From: Paraburkholderia bannensis
Lineage (GTDB): Bacteria > Pseudomonadota > Gammaproteobacteria > Burkholderiales > Burkholderiaceae
Direction: 5' to 3'
Assembly: GCF_014200455.1 (NCBI RefSeq)
Contig: NZ_JACHBW010000003.1
Coordinates: forward strand, 186,001 to 250,000
Length of the DNA: 64,000 nt
A program made the position numbers and the translations under genes. A model generated the notes under the pieces. That model did not search any database, was not told the origin of the DNA, and was given only the letters and a program-made list of their open reading frames with translations. Positions 45,991-57,988 of the stretch are shown piece after piece (within the stretch, counting starts at the first letter, position 1; each line of letters begins with the position of its first letter).

Positions 45991-47199
45991 TTAGCCCCAA
46001 GGCCCATAGTTGAACGGCTTCTTGCCGCCCTGGCCGGCTTGCGGATGTGCGCTGGTTGGCGAGACAGCAGGCGGCCCCGCTGGCGCGGCGCCCATGGGCA
46101 GGCGCGCCACGCTTGCCGGCGGCTGCGTGGCGACCTGACGCTGCGCCTCGATATCGGCGAGCAAGGCCTGCAATACATCGGCATTGAAGAGCGGATGATT
46201 GGCGGCCTCGCCGGGCTTAAGCACCGGCGACACGCAACAGTCGATCGATTCCAGCCGGTCGATCCAGGTTTGCAGCGTTTCGGATGCGATCAGCGCGCCC
46301 AGCTCGCGCGTAAGTGAGGCCGCGTCCGATCCGCCGATCGCCTGGCCGAGACTCCAGTGGCGCTGCGCCCAGTCCTCGCGACCCAGCGCGGTGCACAGCG
46401 TCTGCCAGAACTTGAGTTCGAGTGCGCCGACCGCGAGCCAGCGATCGTCCTGGGTGCGGTAGAGGTTGTAGCAGGGCACGCCGCCGTTCAGCAGGCCACC
46501 GCCGGGCTGCAGCGCCGCCGCGTCGTCGTTGGCGAGCGCCACCTGCGCGACCACGTTGTTGACATGCGATTCGCGCGCCATCGAGATATCGACGAAGCGG
46601 CCTTCGCCTGAGCGCGACACATGCCAGAGCGCCGCGAGGATCTGCGTAACGGCGGACAGCGCGCCGCCGAGCAGATCGGCGATCTGGAAATTCGGCAGCA
46701 CCGGCGCACCGTCGCGCCCAGCGATCTGATCGAGCACGCCTGCATAGGCGATGTAGTTGATGTCGTGGCCCGCGCGCTCCGAGAACGGGCTATTCGTGCC
46801 ATAACCCGTGATCGCGCAATAGACGAGCTTGGGGTTGGCCGCGCGCAGTGTCTCGTAACCCACGCCGAGCCGGTCCATCACACCCGGGCGGAAGCTCTCG
46901 ACCAGCACGTCGGCGTCACGCGCGAGCGCCAGCAGCACGGCGCGCCCGCTCTCGGATTTCAGGTCGAGCCGCGTCTCGCGCTTGCCCCGATTCACCAGCC
47001 GGTAGAACGCCCCGGGACGACCCGCGAGTTCATCGGCCGTGTTCTGCATCATGGCGCGCGAGGCATCGCCGGCGCCGGGCGGCTCGATCTTGAGCACGTC
47101 CGCGCCCATTTCCGCAAGGCGCAATGTGGCGACGGGCCCGGGAAGAAGCCGGGTCAGATCGAGAACGCGTAGGCCCTGCAATGCGGCGGGTGTCGACAC
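45991..47199 (-). CDS. CaiB/BaiF family protein, alpha-methylacyl-CoA racemase-like
   Basis: 402 residues from GTG 47199, chosen because AGGAG lies eight bases upstream; a TTG at 47229 adds 10 residues. Family III CoA-transferase fold. His145 (GHDINYIAYAG), Asp175 (IADLLGG) and Glu261 (ALELKFW) match by spacing the His126, Asp156 and Glu241 catalytic set of alpha-methylacyl-CoA racemases, so it probably epimerises 2-methylacyl-CoA esters rather than transferring CoA. The Pro/Ala-rich C-terminal tail ends GKKPFNYGPWG. Lies 71 bases after the ABC-F gene on the same strand. Substrate unknown. Confidence 0.88.
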   Translation of the reverse strand: MSTPAALQGLRVLDLTRLLPGPVATLRLAEMGADVLKIEPPGAGDASRAMMQNTADELAGRPGAFYRLVNRGKRETRLDLKSESGRAVLLALARDADVLVESFRPGVMDRLGVGYETLRAANPKLVYCAITGYGTNSPFSERAGHDINYIAYAGVLDQIAGRDGAPVLPNFQIADLLGGALSAVTQILAALWHVSRSGEGRFVDISMARESHVNNVVAQVALANDDAAALQPGGGLLNGGVPCYNLYRTQDDRWLAVGALELKFWQTLCTALGREDWAQRHWSLGQAIGGSDAASLTRELGALIASETLQTWIDRLESIDCCVSPVLKPGEAANHPLFNADVLQALLADIEAQRQVATQPPASVARLPMGAAPAGPPAVSPTSAHPQAGQGGKKPFNYGPWG

Positions 47200-47270
47200 T
47201 CGGCTGGCTCCTGGCGATGGCGCTGACAACGGTTGAGAAAAGACGATCAGACGATCAGACGGGCCGACGA

Positions 47271-49220
47271 TCAGCCGATCTGTTCGAGTTCCTCGTGGGC
47301 TTCGAGCCAGTCGGCTTCGAGCGCGTCGAGGCGCGACTGGACTTCCGCCTGACGGCGGATCGATTCGGTCAGCTTGCTCTTTTGCGCGGCTTCGTAGCTG
47401 GCCGGATCGGCGACGAACGCGTCCAGTGTGCTCTTTTCCGTATTGAGCGCGTCCATCTCTTTCTCGATTCTGGCGATCTTTTGCTGCAAGGGCTTTTTCA
47501 GGTGTCCCAGACGCTGACGCGTTTCCGCTTCCTGACGGCGCTGCTCCTTGCGGTTGACGCCGTCGTCACCGCTCGTCCCTGCGGCCGCATTCGCCGGGCC
47601 GCCGGCGGCCGCCTTGAGCGCTGCGCGCTGTTCGGCGGCGTGCTGGAGCAACCAGTCGCGATAGTCGTCGAGGTCGCCGTCGAACGGCTGCAGGCGGTGC
47701 CTGGCGACCAGCATGAACTGGTCCGTGGTGGCGCGCAGCAGATGCCGGTCGTGCGAGACCAGAATCAGCGTGCCTTCGAACTGCGCGAGCGCCATCGTCA
47801 ACGCGTGACGCGTTTCCAGATCCAGGTGGTTGGTCGGTTCGTCGAGCAGCAGCAGATTGGGCTTCTGCCAGATGATGAGCGCCAGCGCCAGGCGCGCCTT
47901 TTCGCCGCCCGAGAACGGCGCGATGGGCGCGGTGGCCATTTCGCCTGGGAAGTTGAAGCCGCCGAGGAAGTCGCGCAGTTCCTGCTCGCGCGTGTCGGGC
48001 GCGAGCCGCGCGAGATGCTGGAGCGGCGTGTCGGCCGGACGCAGCGTTTCGAGCTGATGCTGCGCGAAATAGCCGATCTGCAGGCCCTTGCCGGTGCGCA
48101 ACTCGCCCGAGAGCGGCGCGAGCGTGGCGGCGAGCGTCTTGATGAGCGTGGATTTGCCCTGGCCGTTCGCGCCGAGCAGGCCGATGCGCTGGCCGTTCTG
48201 GATCGACAGTGCGACGCCTTCGACGATGGGCGTCTCGCTGCCGTCTTCGGCGCGATAGCCGCAGCGCACGCGGTCCATCACCAGCATGGGATTGGGCGCG
48301 GAATCGGGCGTGCGGAATTCGAACGTAAAGGGCGACGTCGCATGAGCGGGTGCGATCAGCTCCATCTTCTCAAGCGCCTTGACGCGGCTTTGCGCCTGAC
48401 GCGCCTTGGTGGCCTGCGCCTTGAAGCGGTCGATAAAGCTTTGCAGATGGGCGACGGTGCGCTGCTGCTTTTCGAACGCGCTTTGCTGGAGCGCGATCTG
48501 CTGCGCGCGCAGGATCTCGAACTGCGAGTAGTTGCCGCCGTAGCGCTTGATCTGCTGGTTTTCCAGGTGCAGCGTGACGTTGCAGACCGAATCAAGGAAT
48601 TCGCGATCGTGCGAAATCACGATGAGCGTGCCGGGATAGCGATGCAGCCAGTCTTCGAGCCAGACGATGGCGTCCAGGTCCAGGTGGTTCGTGGGTTCGT
48701 CGAGCAGCAGCAGGTCCGAGCGGCACATCAGCGCCTGGGCGAGGTTCAGGCGCATGCGCCAGCCGCCCGAGAAGCTCGCAACCGGCTGGCGGGTCTGGTC
48801 CATCGTGAAGCCCAGACCAAGCAGCAGCGCTTCCGCTCGGGCTGGGGCGGTGTAGCCGTCGGCGTCCGCAAAGGCGGCGTGCGCTTCGGCTTCGGCGGCG
48901 CCATCGTGGGCCGCGGAGGCCGCGGCGATACGCGCCTCGATTTCGCGCAGCGGGGCGTCGCCGTCGAGCGTGTAGTCGAGCGCGTTCTTGTCGACGGCCG
49001 GGGTTTCCTGCGCGACGTGGGCGATCGACCACGAAGGCGGCATGGAGAAGTCGCCCGCGTCCGCGTGGAGCTGGCCGCGCAGCACGGCAAACAGCGTCGA
49101 TTTGCCCGCGCCGTTCGCGCCGATGAGACCGATTTTTTCGCCCGGATTGAGGGTGAACGAGGCCTGATCGAAAAGCGGCTTGGTGCCGCGGGCAAGACTG
49201 AATTGATTGAAGCGGATCAC
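47271..49220 (-). CDS. ABC-F family ATPase (YheS/Uup type)
   Basis: 649 residues with two ABC cassettes and no membrane part. Walker A GANGAGKST (34-42) and GANGQGKST (about 346); signatures FSGGWRMRL and FSGGEKARL; Walker B LLLDEPTNHLDLDA and LLLDEPTNHLDLET. The linker between (about 225-300, FEKQQRTVAHLQSFIDRFKA, QSRVKALEKMELI) is the ABC-F interdomain (PtIM) helical hairpin that reaches the ribosomal E/P sites. A C-terminal coiled coil (about 560-649) follows. Likely a translation factor; exact subtype uncertain. Confidence 0.93.
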   Translation of the reverse strand: MIRFNQFSLARGTKPLFDQASFTLNPGEKIGLIGANGAGKSTLFAVLRGQLHADAGDFSMPPSWSIAHVAQETPAVDKNALDYTLDGDAPLREIEARIAAASAAHDGAAEAEAHAAFADADGYTAPARAEALLLGLGFTMDQTRQPVASFSGGWRMRLNLAQALMCRSDLLLLDEPTNHLDLDAIVWLEDWLHRYPGTLIVISHDREFLDSVCNVTLHLENQQIKRYGGNYSQFEILRAQQIALQQSAFEKQQRTVAHLQSFIDRFKAQATKARQAQSRVKALEKMELIAPAHATSPFTFEFRTPDSAPNPMLVMDRVRCGYRAEDGSETPIVEGVALSIQNGQRIGLLGANGQGKSTLIKTLAATLAPLSGELRTGKGLQIGYFAQHQLETLRPADTPLQHLARLAPDTREQELRDFLGGFNFPGEMATAPIAPFSGGEKARLALALIIWQKPNLLLLDEPTNHLDLETRHALTMALAQFEGTLILVSHDRHLLRATTDQFMLVARHRLQPFDGDLDDYRDWLLQHAAEQRAALKAAAGGPANAAAGTSGDDGVNRKEQRRQEAETRQRLGHLKKPLQQKIARIEKEMDALNTEKSTLDAFVADPASYEAAQKSKLTESIRRQAEVQSRLDALEADWLEAHEELEQIG

Positions 49221-49436
49221 GGGAGCGCCAGCGCAGACAAAACGTAAAACGCCATTTTAAACTGGCTCGCGCTTCGCCCGGCATCGGCCGAACGGCGAGT
49301 GCGTCATTGCGGCCGATTCGCAAACAAGTCGCCGGACATTCACCCGACGTTCACACTCGTTCGCTGGCCATCTGGCCAGGGTGCGGGCGGCAGGCTTTCT
49401 CACGTAGACTGGCACTTTCCTTTGGGGAGGAACCCG

Positions 49437-49919
49437 ATGACCACGGTCTATTCGTTCACGGCGCAACCGCTTGGCGGTACGGCACCCGTGAGCCTCGAAC
49501 AATACGCGGGCAAGGTCCTGCTGATCGTCAATACTGCCAGCGAATGCGGTTTCACGCCGCAGTACGCAGGCCTGCAAAAGCTCTACGACCAGTACGCCCC
49601 GCGCGGTCTCGCCGTGCTTGGCTTTCCGTGCAATCAGTTCGGCAAGCAGGAGCCGGGTGACGCCACGCAGATCGGCGCGTTCTGTGAAAAGAACTTCGGC
49701 GTGACGTTTCCGATGTTCGAGAAGATCGACGTGAAGGGTGCGAACGCACATCCACTCTTCAACTGGCTCACGGGCGAGGCGCCGGGGCTGCTCGGGCTCG
49801 AAAGCATCAAATGGAATTTCACGAAATTCCTGGTGGACCGCAGCGGCAAGGTCGTCAAGCGCTATGCACCGGTCACGAAGCCGGACGCCATCGCCGCCGA
49901 TATCGAAAAGCTGCTGTAA
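49437..49919 (+). CDS. Glutathione peroxidase family protein
   Basis: 160 residues from ATG 49437 with Shine-Dalgarno GGGGAGG; the longer frame upstream is non-conserved. Peroxidatic Cys37 in VNTASECGFTPQY, GFPCNQFGKQEPG (62-74) and KWNFTKFLVD near 125 form the Cys-Gln-Trp-Asn site. Non-selenium BtuE-like enzymes reduce peroxides with thioredoxin or glutathione. Single gene, divergent from ABC-F and convergent with cls. Confidence 0.95.
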   Translation: MTTVYSFTAQPLGGTAPVSLEQYAGKVLLIVNTASECGFTPQYAGLQKLYDQYAPRGLAVLGFPCNQFGKQEPGDATQIGAFCEKNFGVTFPMFEKIDVKGANAHPLFNWLTGEAPGLLGLESIKWNFTKFLVDRSGKVVKRYAPVTKPDAIAADIEKLL

Positions 49920-49943
49920 AAAGCGCAGCAAAGGCGCACGTGC

Positions 49944-51419
49944 TCAGAGAATCGGCGAGAACAGGCGGGCAACATGCATCGCGATCTTGCGCCATGCCGG
50001 CGCATCGCGATACTCGCTGCGATCGATTTCCAGGCTCGCTTCGAAGTCGTGCAGCAGCATCGCCTCCACTTCCGAAGCGAAGCCCGCGTGAACCGTGAGC
50101 ACCATGATCTCGAAGTTCAGGCGGAACGAGCGGTTGTCCAGGTTCGCGCTGCCAATGGCGGCCGCCGTATCGTCGATCAGCACGACCTTCTGGTGCAGGA
50201 AGCCCGGCTGATAGCGGAAGATGCGAATGCCCGCGCGCACGGCATCGTAGGCGTAGAGCGTGGAGGCTTCGAACACCACGTAGTGGTCGCGGCGGCTGGG
50301 GATCAGGATGCGCACGTCCACGCCGCGCAGCACCGCCAGCCGCAGGGCGGCGAACACGGCCGAATCGGGCACCAGATAGGGAGTGGTGATCCAGATGCGC
50401 GAGTTGGCCGCGTTGATCGCTTCCACGAAAAAAAGCGAGCAGGTCTCCTGACGATCGGCCGGGCCGGTGGGCATCACGAGACAGGCCATGTCGTCGCCGT
50501 CGAGGGCTTTGAGCGGCGGCGGCTCGCTGCCGGGCAGTTCCTGCGTGACCCAGTACCAGTCCTCGGTGAACGCGAACTGGATGTTGGCCACTACCGGGCC
50601 GCGCACTTCGATATGCGTGTCGCGCCACGGCGAAAGCGGCGGCTTGGCGCCCAGGTATTCGACGCCCACGTTGTGGCCGCCCACGAACGCGCGCTCGCCG
50701 TCCACCACGACGATCTTGCGGTGATTGCGGAAGTTGAGCTGGAAGCGGTTGACGAAGCGCCGTTTGGTCGAGAACGGATGCACTTCCACGCCGCCCGCGC
50801 GCAGGGCTTGCACATAGCTCGCTGGCAGATCGAAACTGCCGATGCTGTCGTAGAGAAAGTGCACGCGCACGCCGCGCGCCGCGCAGGCGAGCAGCAGGTC
50901 CTTGAGCATGTCGCCCAGCGCGTCGGCGCGCACAATGAAGAACTGCACGATGACATAGTGACGGGCCTGCTCGATGGCGTCGAAGATCGCCGAGAACGTG
51001 GCCTCGCCGTTCACCAGCGTACGCACCGCGTTGCCGGGCACGAGCGGCATGCCGCCCAGGTGCGAGAGCGTGCGGATCACGCGTGGGTTCAGTGCGTCGC
51101 GGCGCTCGGCTGGTCCGTGCGTGCTGGCGGCCAGCCGGTCGCCGGATTCGTTCCCAGGCTGTCCCAGATCCGGCGCGTGCGCGCGCGAGCGCAGTGTTTC
51201 ATTGCGCAGCCGCCGGGCGTCCGCGTAGCCCGCGAATTTGCTGCGGCCAAGAAACAGATAGGGGATCAGCGTGAAATAGGGCATCGTCGCGAGCGAGACG
51301 GCCCACGCGATCGCGCCTTGCGAGGTGCGGGTGACGAGGATGGCGTGACACGCTGCGATCAGTCCGAGCAGATGGACGATGGCGAGCAGGGTGCCGAGAG
51401 TTGACCAGTCGAATCGCAT
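49944..51419 (-). CDS. cls: Cardiolipin synthase (phospholipase D family)
   Basis: 491 residues. Two N-terminal TM helices (about 8-28 and 38-58), then two PLD domains with HKD motifs: NHRKIVVVDGERAFVGGHN and LHQKVVLIDDTAAAIGSANL. It condenses two phosphatidylglycerols to cardiolipin and glycerol at the inner membrane. The linker after TM2 (about 70-110) is variable. Convergent with the peroxidase gene (24 bases) and 177 bases downstream of prmB. Confidence 0.94.
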   Translation of the reverse strand: MRFDWSTLGTLLAIVHLLGLIAACHAILVTRTSQGAIAWAVSLATMPYFTLIPYLFLGRSKFAGYADARRLRNETLRSRAHAPDLGQPGNESGDRLAASTHGPAERRDALNPRVIRTLSHLGGMPLVPGNAVRTLVNGEATFSAIFDAIEQARHYVIVQFFIVRADALGDMLKDLLLACAARGVRVHFLYDSIGSFDLPASYVQALRAGGVEVHPFSTKRRFVNRFQLNFRNHRKIVVVDGERAFVGGHNVGVEYLGAKPPLSPWRDTHIEVRGPVVANIQFAFTEDWYWVTQELPGSEPPPLKALDGDDMACLVMPTGPADRQETCSLFFVEAINAANSRIWITTPYLVPDSAVFAALRLAVLRGVDVRILIPSRRDHYVVFEASTLYAYDAVRAGIRIFRYQPGFLHQKVVLIDDTAAAIGSANLDNRSFRLNFEIMVLTVHAGFASEVEAMLLHDFEASLEIDRSEYRDAPAWRKIAMHVARLFSPIL

Positions 51420-51596
51420 AAAGACGCGGGACGCTCCTGAAGCCTGTCGTAAGCCGGGAAGCGTCCATCTTACCGAAGCCGGCGCAAACAGGGCTCACCT
51501 GCTTGCCCGTCAGTACGGCGCCTGCGTCAACCTCGCGCGCCGCAGGGCGACGCGCGAGTGTCTGCCAGCGTGGCTGGCGGCGCGCCAAACCGGCAT

Positions 51597-52493
51597 TTAA
51601 ACCGGCAGGTCGCAGGCCTGGATCAGGAACACCTGATCGTCGCCGGCGCTCGTCGAGAGCCAGACGAGGTCGAGGCCGCCAAACGCGGCTTCGACGTTTT
51701 CACGCTCGTTGCCGATCTCGACCACCAGCACGCCGTTGTCGGTGAGCCAGTTGCGCGCTTCCTTGACGATGCGGCGCACGATGTCCATGCCATCCGACCC
51801 GCCCGCCAGCGCCATTTCTGGCTCGTGGCGATATTCGGGCGGCAGCGCGTCCATCGAGGCGGCGTTCACATACGGCGGATTCGTGATGATGACGTCGTAG
51901 CGGCGCTCGGGCAGCGGCGTGTAGAGATCGCCCTCGAATAGCGCGATGCGCTCGTCGAGTTCATGCTCGTGCACATTGCGCTTCGCCACTTCCAGTGCGG
52001 GCGCGGACAGATCGACGGCGTCGATATCGGCATTCGGGAAGGCGTGCGCCGCGAGAATGGCGAGGCTCGCCGAACCGGTGCAGAGTTCGAGCACGGCGGT
52101 GACCTGTTCCGGGTCTTCGACGTACGGCTGCAGACCGTCCGCTAGCAGTTCGCCGATGAACGAACGCGGCACGATCACGCGCTCGTCCACGTAGAAGCGC
52201 AGGCCGTGCATCCACGCTTCCTGCGTGATGTAGGCGGCGGGCACGCGCTCGGTGGCGCGGCGCTCGATCACGGCGAGCACCTTGTCGATTTCCTCGGGCG
52301 CGAGACGCGCGTCGAGGAACGGGTCGAGCAGGTCGAGCGGTAGATGCAGCGAGTGCAGGATCAGGTATGCGGCTTCGTCGTAGGCGTTGCTCGAACCGTG
52401 GCCGAATGCGAGCTGTGCGGCGGAGAAACGCGAGACGCCGTAGCGCAGCAGATCGCGCACGGTGCTAAACGTCGTGGAAAGCGGATGGGTCAT
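51597..52493 (-). CDS. prmB: Ribosomal protein L3 glutamine N5-methyltransferase PrmB
   Basis: 298 residues. SAM-dependent methyltransferase modifying a Gln of ribosomal protein L3. The N-terminal helical domain (about 1-90) precedes the Rossmann domain with ELCTGSASLAILAA (about 136-149) and the catalytic NPPY in DVIITNPPYVNAAS (about 205). VPRSFIGELL distinguishes PrmB from PrmC. It is 32 bases after dapE, the last gene of the DAP operon. Confidence 0.95.
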   Translation of the reverse strand: MTHPLSTTFSTVRDLLRYGVSRFSAAQLAFGHGSSNAYDEAAYLILHSLHLPLDLLDPFLDARLAPEEIDKVLAVIERRATERVPAAYITQEAWMHGLRFYVDERVIVPRSFIGELLADGLQPYVEDPEQVTAVLELCTGSASLAILAAHAFPNADIDAVDLSAPALEVAKRNVHEHELDERIALFEGDLYTPLPERRYDVIITNPPYVNAASMDALPPEYRHEPEMALAGGSDGMDIVRRIVKEARNWLTDNGVLVVEIGNERENVEAAFGGLDLVWLSTSAGDDQVFLIQACDLPV

Positions 52494-52525
52494 AGTGTGG
52501 ACTCCAGCGTGAGCGCTCGTAGCGC

Positions 52526-53728
<1,203 letters not shown>

Positions 53729-53819
53729 TCAGGGGCCGGCAACAGCATGTGACGGCGCGATGTCCGAGGTGCGCGATTTGCGTGGCGCGCTCATCGGACT
53801 CACGCCTTGAGCCTCGACT

Positions 53820-54187
53820 TCAGGCAAAAATCGCTTCGAGCTGCTCGGCGGCGAAACCGAGCGCCTTGACGCGGCCATTCACGGCGATCACCGGACGCTT
53901 GATGATCGACGGCTTGTGGCTCATCAGCGCAATCGCGCCGGCAGTGGAGTCGGCTTCGGCCTTGTGCACTTCGGACAGGCCGCGCCAGGTCGTGCCGCGC
54001 TTGTTGATCAGCTGATCGAGCGACACATCCTTGAGCCAGTCCTGCACCAGCGCGTTCGACACGCCGGCCTTCTTGAAGTCGTAAAACTCGAACTCGATGC
54101 CGTGCTCTTCCAGCCACACCCGGGCCTTCTTCACGGAATCGCAGTTCGGAATGCCGTAGACGACGACAGTCTTTGCGGCCTTCGCCA

Positions 54188-54188
<1 letters not shown>
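53820..54188 (-). CDS. yffB: ArsC/Spx-family thioredoxin-like protein (YffB type)
   Basis: 122 residues. Thioredoxin-like fold with Cys16 in YGIPNCDSVKKARVWLEEHG and FYDFKKAGVSNALVQDWLKD, plus the C-terminal SIIKRPVIAVNGRVKALGF block. In E. coli yffB also neighbours dapE; the proteins may be glutathione-dependent thiol reductases, but the true role is unproven. The start overlaps the dapD stop by one base (TGATG), so the two are translationally coupled. Confidence 0.9.
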
Positions 54189-55015
<827 letters not shown>

Positions 55016-55159
55016 GGTGGTGATTTCGTGAGAGTTCGGTGAAAAATCGCGGTAAAAAGCGCACCGCAAGAGCGTGATCGGCAAAGCCCGCGCGGCAGGG
55101 CGCACGGGCGGGAGAGCGGTTTGCGCTGCTGTAGCAGTACGAGCAGCTGTTCAAACAGC

Positions 55160-56395
55160 TTATGGCTGCTGTTTGGCTTCGAGCGAGCGGCAGAAGTCGA
55201 CGATGCGCTTCGCGCCCTCGATGCACTCCTCGACGTCGGCGACGAGCGCGAGGCGCACAAAACCGGCGCCGGGATTCGTGCCGTGCGCTTCGCGCGCGAG
55301 ATACGAGCCCGGCAGAACGGTCACATTATAGTCGGCGTAGAGGCGCTGGGCGAACGCGTCGTCCGTGAGGCCCGTGCGTGCGACGTTGGCCCAGAGGTAG
55401 AAGGCCGCGTCGGGCAGCTTGACGTCGAGCACCTCGGCAAGCATGGGCGTGACGGTCGAGAACTTCTTCACGTACTGCGCGCGGTTCTCGCGCACGTGCT
55501 GCTCGTCGCCCCAGGCGGCGATGCTGGCGGATTGCCAGACCGGCGACATCGCCGAGCCGTGATAGGTGCGGTACAGCAGGAATTGCTTGAGGATGGCCGC
55601 GTCGCCGGCTACGAAGCCCGAGCGCATGCCAGGCGCATTCGAGCGCTTGGACAGGCTCGACAGCATGACGAGGCGCTCGAAGCCACGGCCCAGCTGGTGC
55701 GCGGCTTCCAGACCGCCAAGCGGCGGCTTCGACTCGTCGAAGTAGATCTCCGAATAGCATTCGTCGGAGGCAATCACGAAGCCGTATTTGTCCGAGAGCG
55801 CGAACAGTTCGCGCCAGTCGTCGAGCGTGAGCACCGCGCCCGTCGGGTTGCCCGGCGAGCAGACGAACAGCAACTGCGTGCGCGCCCAGACGTCTTCCGG
55901 CACCTGCGAGTAGTCGCAGGCGAAGTTGCGGGCCGGATCGCTGTTGACGAAGTACGGCTGCGCGCCCGCGAGCAGGGCGGCGCCTTCGTAGATCTGGTAG
56001 AACGGGTTCGGGCAGAGTACGATCGGCCGCTTTGCCGGATCTTTCGCGCCCGCCGTGGGATCCACCACCGCCTGCGCGAGCGCGAACAGCGCCTCGCGCG
56101 AGCCCGACACCGGCAGCACCTGGGTAGCGGCGTCGACTGCGGGCAGGCTGTAGCGCCCGCTCACCCATTTCGCGATCGCCTCGCGTAGCGCGGGCGTGCC
56201 ACCCGTGGCCGGATACACCGACAGACCGTCGAGCGAAGCGACGATGGCGTCGCGGATCAGCGCGGGCGTCGGATGTTTCGGCTCGCCGATCCCGAAGCTG
56301 ATGTGGCGCAGGCCGGCATTCGGCGTGACGTCCTTGAAGAGCGCGCGCAGCTTTTCGAAGGGATAGGGCTGGAGGGTGTCGAGTAGCGGATTCAC
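55160..56395 (-). CDS. dapC: N-succinyldiaminopimelate aminotransferase
   Basis: 411 residues. Class I PLP aminotransferase converting N-succinyl-2-amino-6-ketopimelate to N-succinyl-LL-DAP with glutamate. Contains FGIGEPKHPTPALI (about 34-47), FVCSPGNPTGAVL, ASDECYSEIYFDES and the PLP lysine in SLSKRSNAPGMRSGF. Placed first in the dapC-dapD-yffB-dapE-prmB series, which supports this substrate over other aspartate-family transaminases. Divergent from the EamA transporter. Confidence 0.94.
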   Translation of the reverse strand: MNPLLDTLQPYPFEKLRALFKDVTPNAGLRHISFGIGEPKHPTPALIRDAIVASLDGLSVYPATGGTPALREAIAKWVSGRYSLPAVDAATQVLPVSGSREALFALAQAVVDPTAGAKDPAKRPIVLCPNPFYQIYEGAALLAGAQPYFVNSDPARNFACDYSQVPEDVWARTQLLFVCSPGNPTGAVLTLDDWRELFALSDKYGFVIASDECYSEIYFDESKPPLGGLEAAHQLGRGFERLVMLSSLSKRSNAPGMRSGFVAGDAAILKQFLLYRTYHGSAMSPVWQSASIAAWGDEQHVRENRAQYVKKFSTVTPMLAEVLDVKLPDAAFYLWANVARTGLTDDAFAQRLYADYNVTVLPGSYLAREAHGTNPGAGFVRLALVADVEECIEGAKRIVDFCRSLEAKQQP

Positions 56396-56629
56396 TGGCT
56401 TGGCGGGCGTATTGGGCGGGGACGGCGTGGCAGCGCAAGCGGGCGTGGCGGGACCGCAAACGGTCGCTTGCGGCGCGGGCTGCTGCGTCTGGAAAACCCG
56501 AATTATAACTTGGCGTGATGCGCACGTCGGGGCCGTCAGGCGCGGGCCGCGCGCTCATAGACGATATAAAGGACGGACATAAAGCATGCAATCGACGAAG
56601 TGGACGCGGCGCATCGCGCGGCAAGTGCA

Positions 56630-57778
56630 ATGAACGCCAGCCTGAAGGCCGGCTGGCCGACACTCGCCATCCTGATCGGTGCTTCCGTGTGGGGCGTGAT
56701 CTGGTATCCGCTGCGCACGCTCGCGAGCTTTGGGCTGACTGGCACCGCCGCGGGGGCCGCCACCAGCGCGGCGGGCTGCCTGTTCGTGCTGCTGCTGCGC
56801 CGCCGCTCGATCGCCACGGTGCGCTGGCACTGGCTGTTGCCGATGCTGGGTCTCGCGGCCGGCGTGACCAATATCGGCTTCGTCTGGGGCGCGATCCACG
56901 GCGAAGTGATGCGCGTGCTGCTGCTGTTCTATCTCACGCCGGCATGGACCGCGATCTTCGCCCACTTCATCCTGCATGAACGCCTGTCGTGGTCGGGCGC
57001 GGCGCTCGCGGGGCTGTCGCTGCTGGGTGCGGTGATGATGCTGTGGTCGCCGAGGCTTGGCGTGCCGTTGCCGGGCAGCGCGGCGGAATGGGCCGGACTG
57101 GTGGCGGGGATGGGTTTCGCGATGAGCAATGTGCTGGTGGTCAAGACGAGCCGCGTACTGCCGCAGATGAAACCCGAAATGCGCACGGCGGTGATCTTTG
57201 GCGGCGCGGCCGTTTTCGGCGCGCTGGCCGCGTGCTTCGAGCCGCTGCCGGTGCTTCACGCGGGCGAGCCGGTCGAGCAGATCGTGTTGCTGGTGCTGGT
57301 GCTCGGCCTGCTGCTCAGTTCGAACAATATGCTCGTGCAATACGGCCTGGCGCGCGTCCCTGCGAACCGCGCGTCGATCATCATGCTGTTCGAAATCGTC
57401 GTGACGGCACTGTCGTCCTGGCTGCTCGCCGGGGAAACGCCGGGCCCGCGCGAATGGGCGGGCGGCGCGTGCATCGTGCTGGCTTCGCTGCTGTCGAGCT
57501 GGGTGCATCGCGCGCAGGATGCTAAACGTGAAAATCGGCCAGACGCGCCGCCTGCCCACGAAAGCGCCGACGCCAGCGCGATCGCGCACGCCCAGACAAG
57601 CCGTATCGACGAAACCGTCGACGCGGGCAGCGATCGGCGCGATCGGCGCGATCACGGCTCGAAAGCGGCCGCCCACGCCGATCACGCCGCGGAACAACCC
57701 GAAAGTGCCGCGAAAGACAGCGCCGCACCCGATGCCACGCTGCGCAGCGGGCGGAATGGCTCACGTGCGATGGTATGA
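56630..57778 (+). CDS. EamA/DMT family transporter with hydrophilic C-terminal tail
   Basis: 382 residues from ATG 56630 (MNASLKAGWPTLAILIGASV); a GTG at 56600 adds 10. Ten predicted helices in two EamA halves (about 8-130 and 150-290), with SVWGVIWYPLR at TM1 and FYLTPAWTAIFAHFILHERL closing the first half. A metabolite or amino-acid exporter is likely; substrate unknown. The last 85 residues are hydrophilic (Ala/Asp/Arg/His-rich) and include a 9-base repeat at 57632-57655 encoding Asp-Arg-Arg units. Upstream of smc by 210 bases. Confidence 0.87.
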   Translation: MNASLKAGWPTLAILIGASVWGVIWYPLRTLASFGLTGTAAGAATSAAGCLFVLLLRRRSIATVRWHWLLPMLGLAAGVTNIGFVWGAIHGEVMRVLLLFYLTPAWTAIFAHFILHERLSWSGAALAGLSLLGAVMMLWSPRLGVPLPGSAAEWAGLVAGMGFAMSNVLVVKTSRVLPQMKPEMRTAVIFGGAAVFGALAACFEPLPVLHAGEPVEQIVLLVLVLGLLLSSNNMLVQYGLARVPANRASIIMLFEIVVTALSSWLLAGETPGPREWAGGACIVLASLLSSWVHRAQDAKRENRPDAPPAHESADASAIAHAQTSRIDETVDAGSDRRDRRDHGSKAAAHADHAAEQPESAAKDSAAPDATLRSGRNGSRAMV

Positions 57779-57988
57779 TTGCCGCTGATCCTCGCCGGCC
57801 GTCTCGCGCAGGCAGTGTATGAAGCGCGTGGTGCGGCGAGCCGTGGCGGCTGCCCGAGATGCTGGATGTATGCCTGATGCGGCGCGCCGCGCCGTCGTGC
57901 GACCGGTCCGACGGTCGGCGGCGCGCGGCCTGCGACCAGCGGCGCGGGCGGTCCCGTTCACTCTTCCTATTCCAACAGCGATATCGCC

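Noticed and set aside
47200..47229. TTG start at 47229 for the CaiB-family gene
   Set aside because: GTG at 47199 has AGGAG at good spacing, and the conserved region begins just after it.
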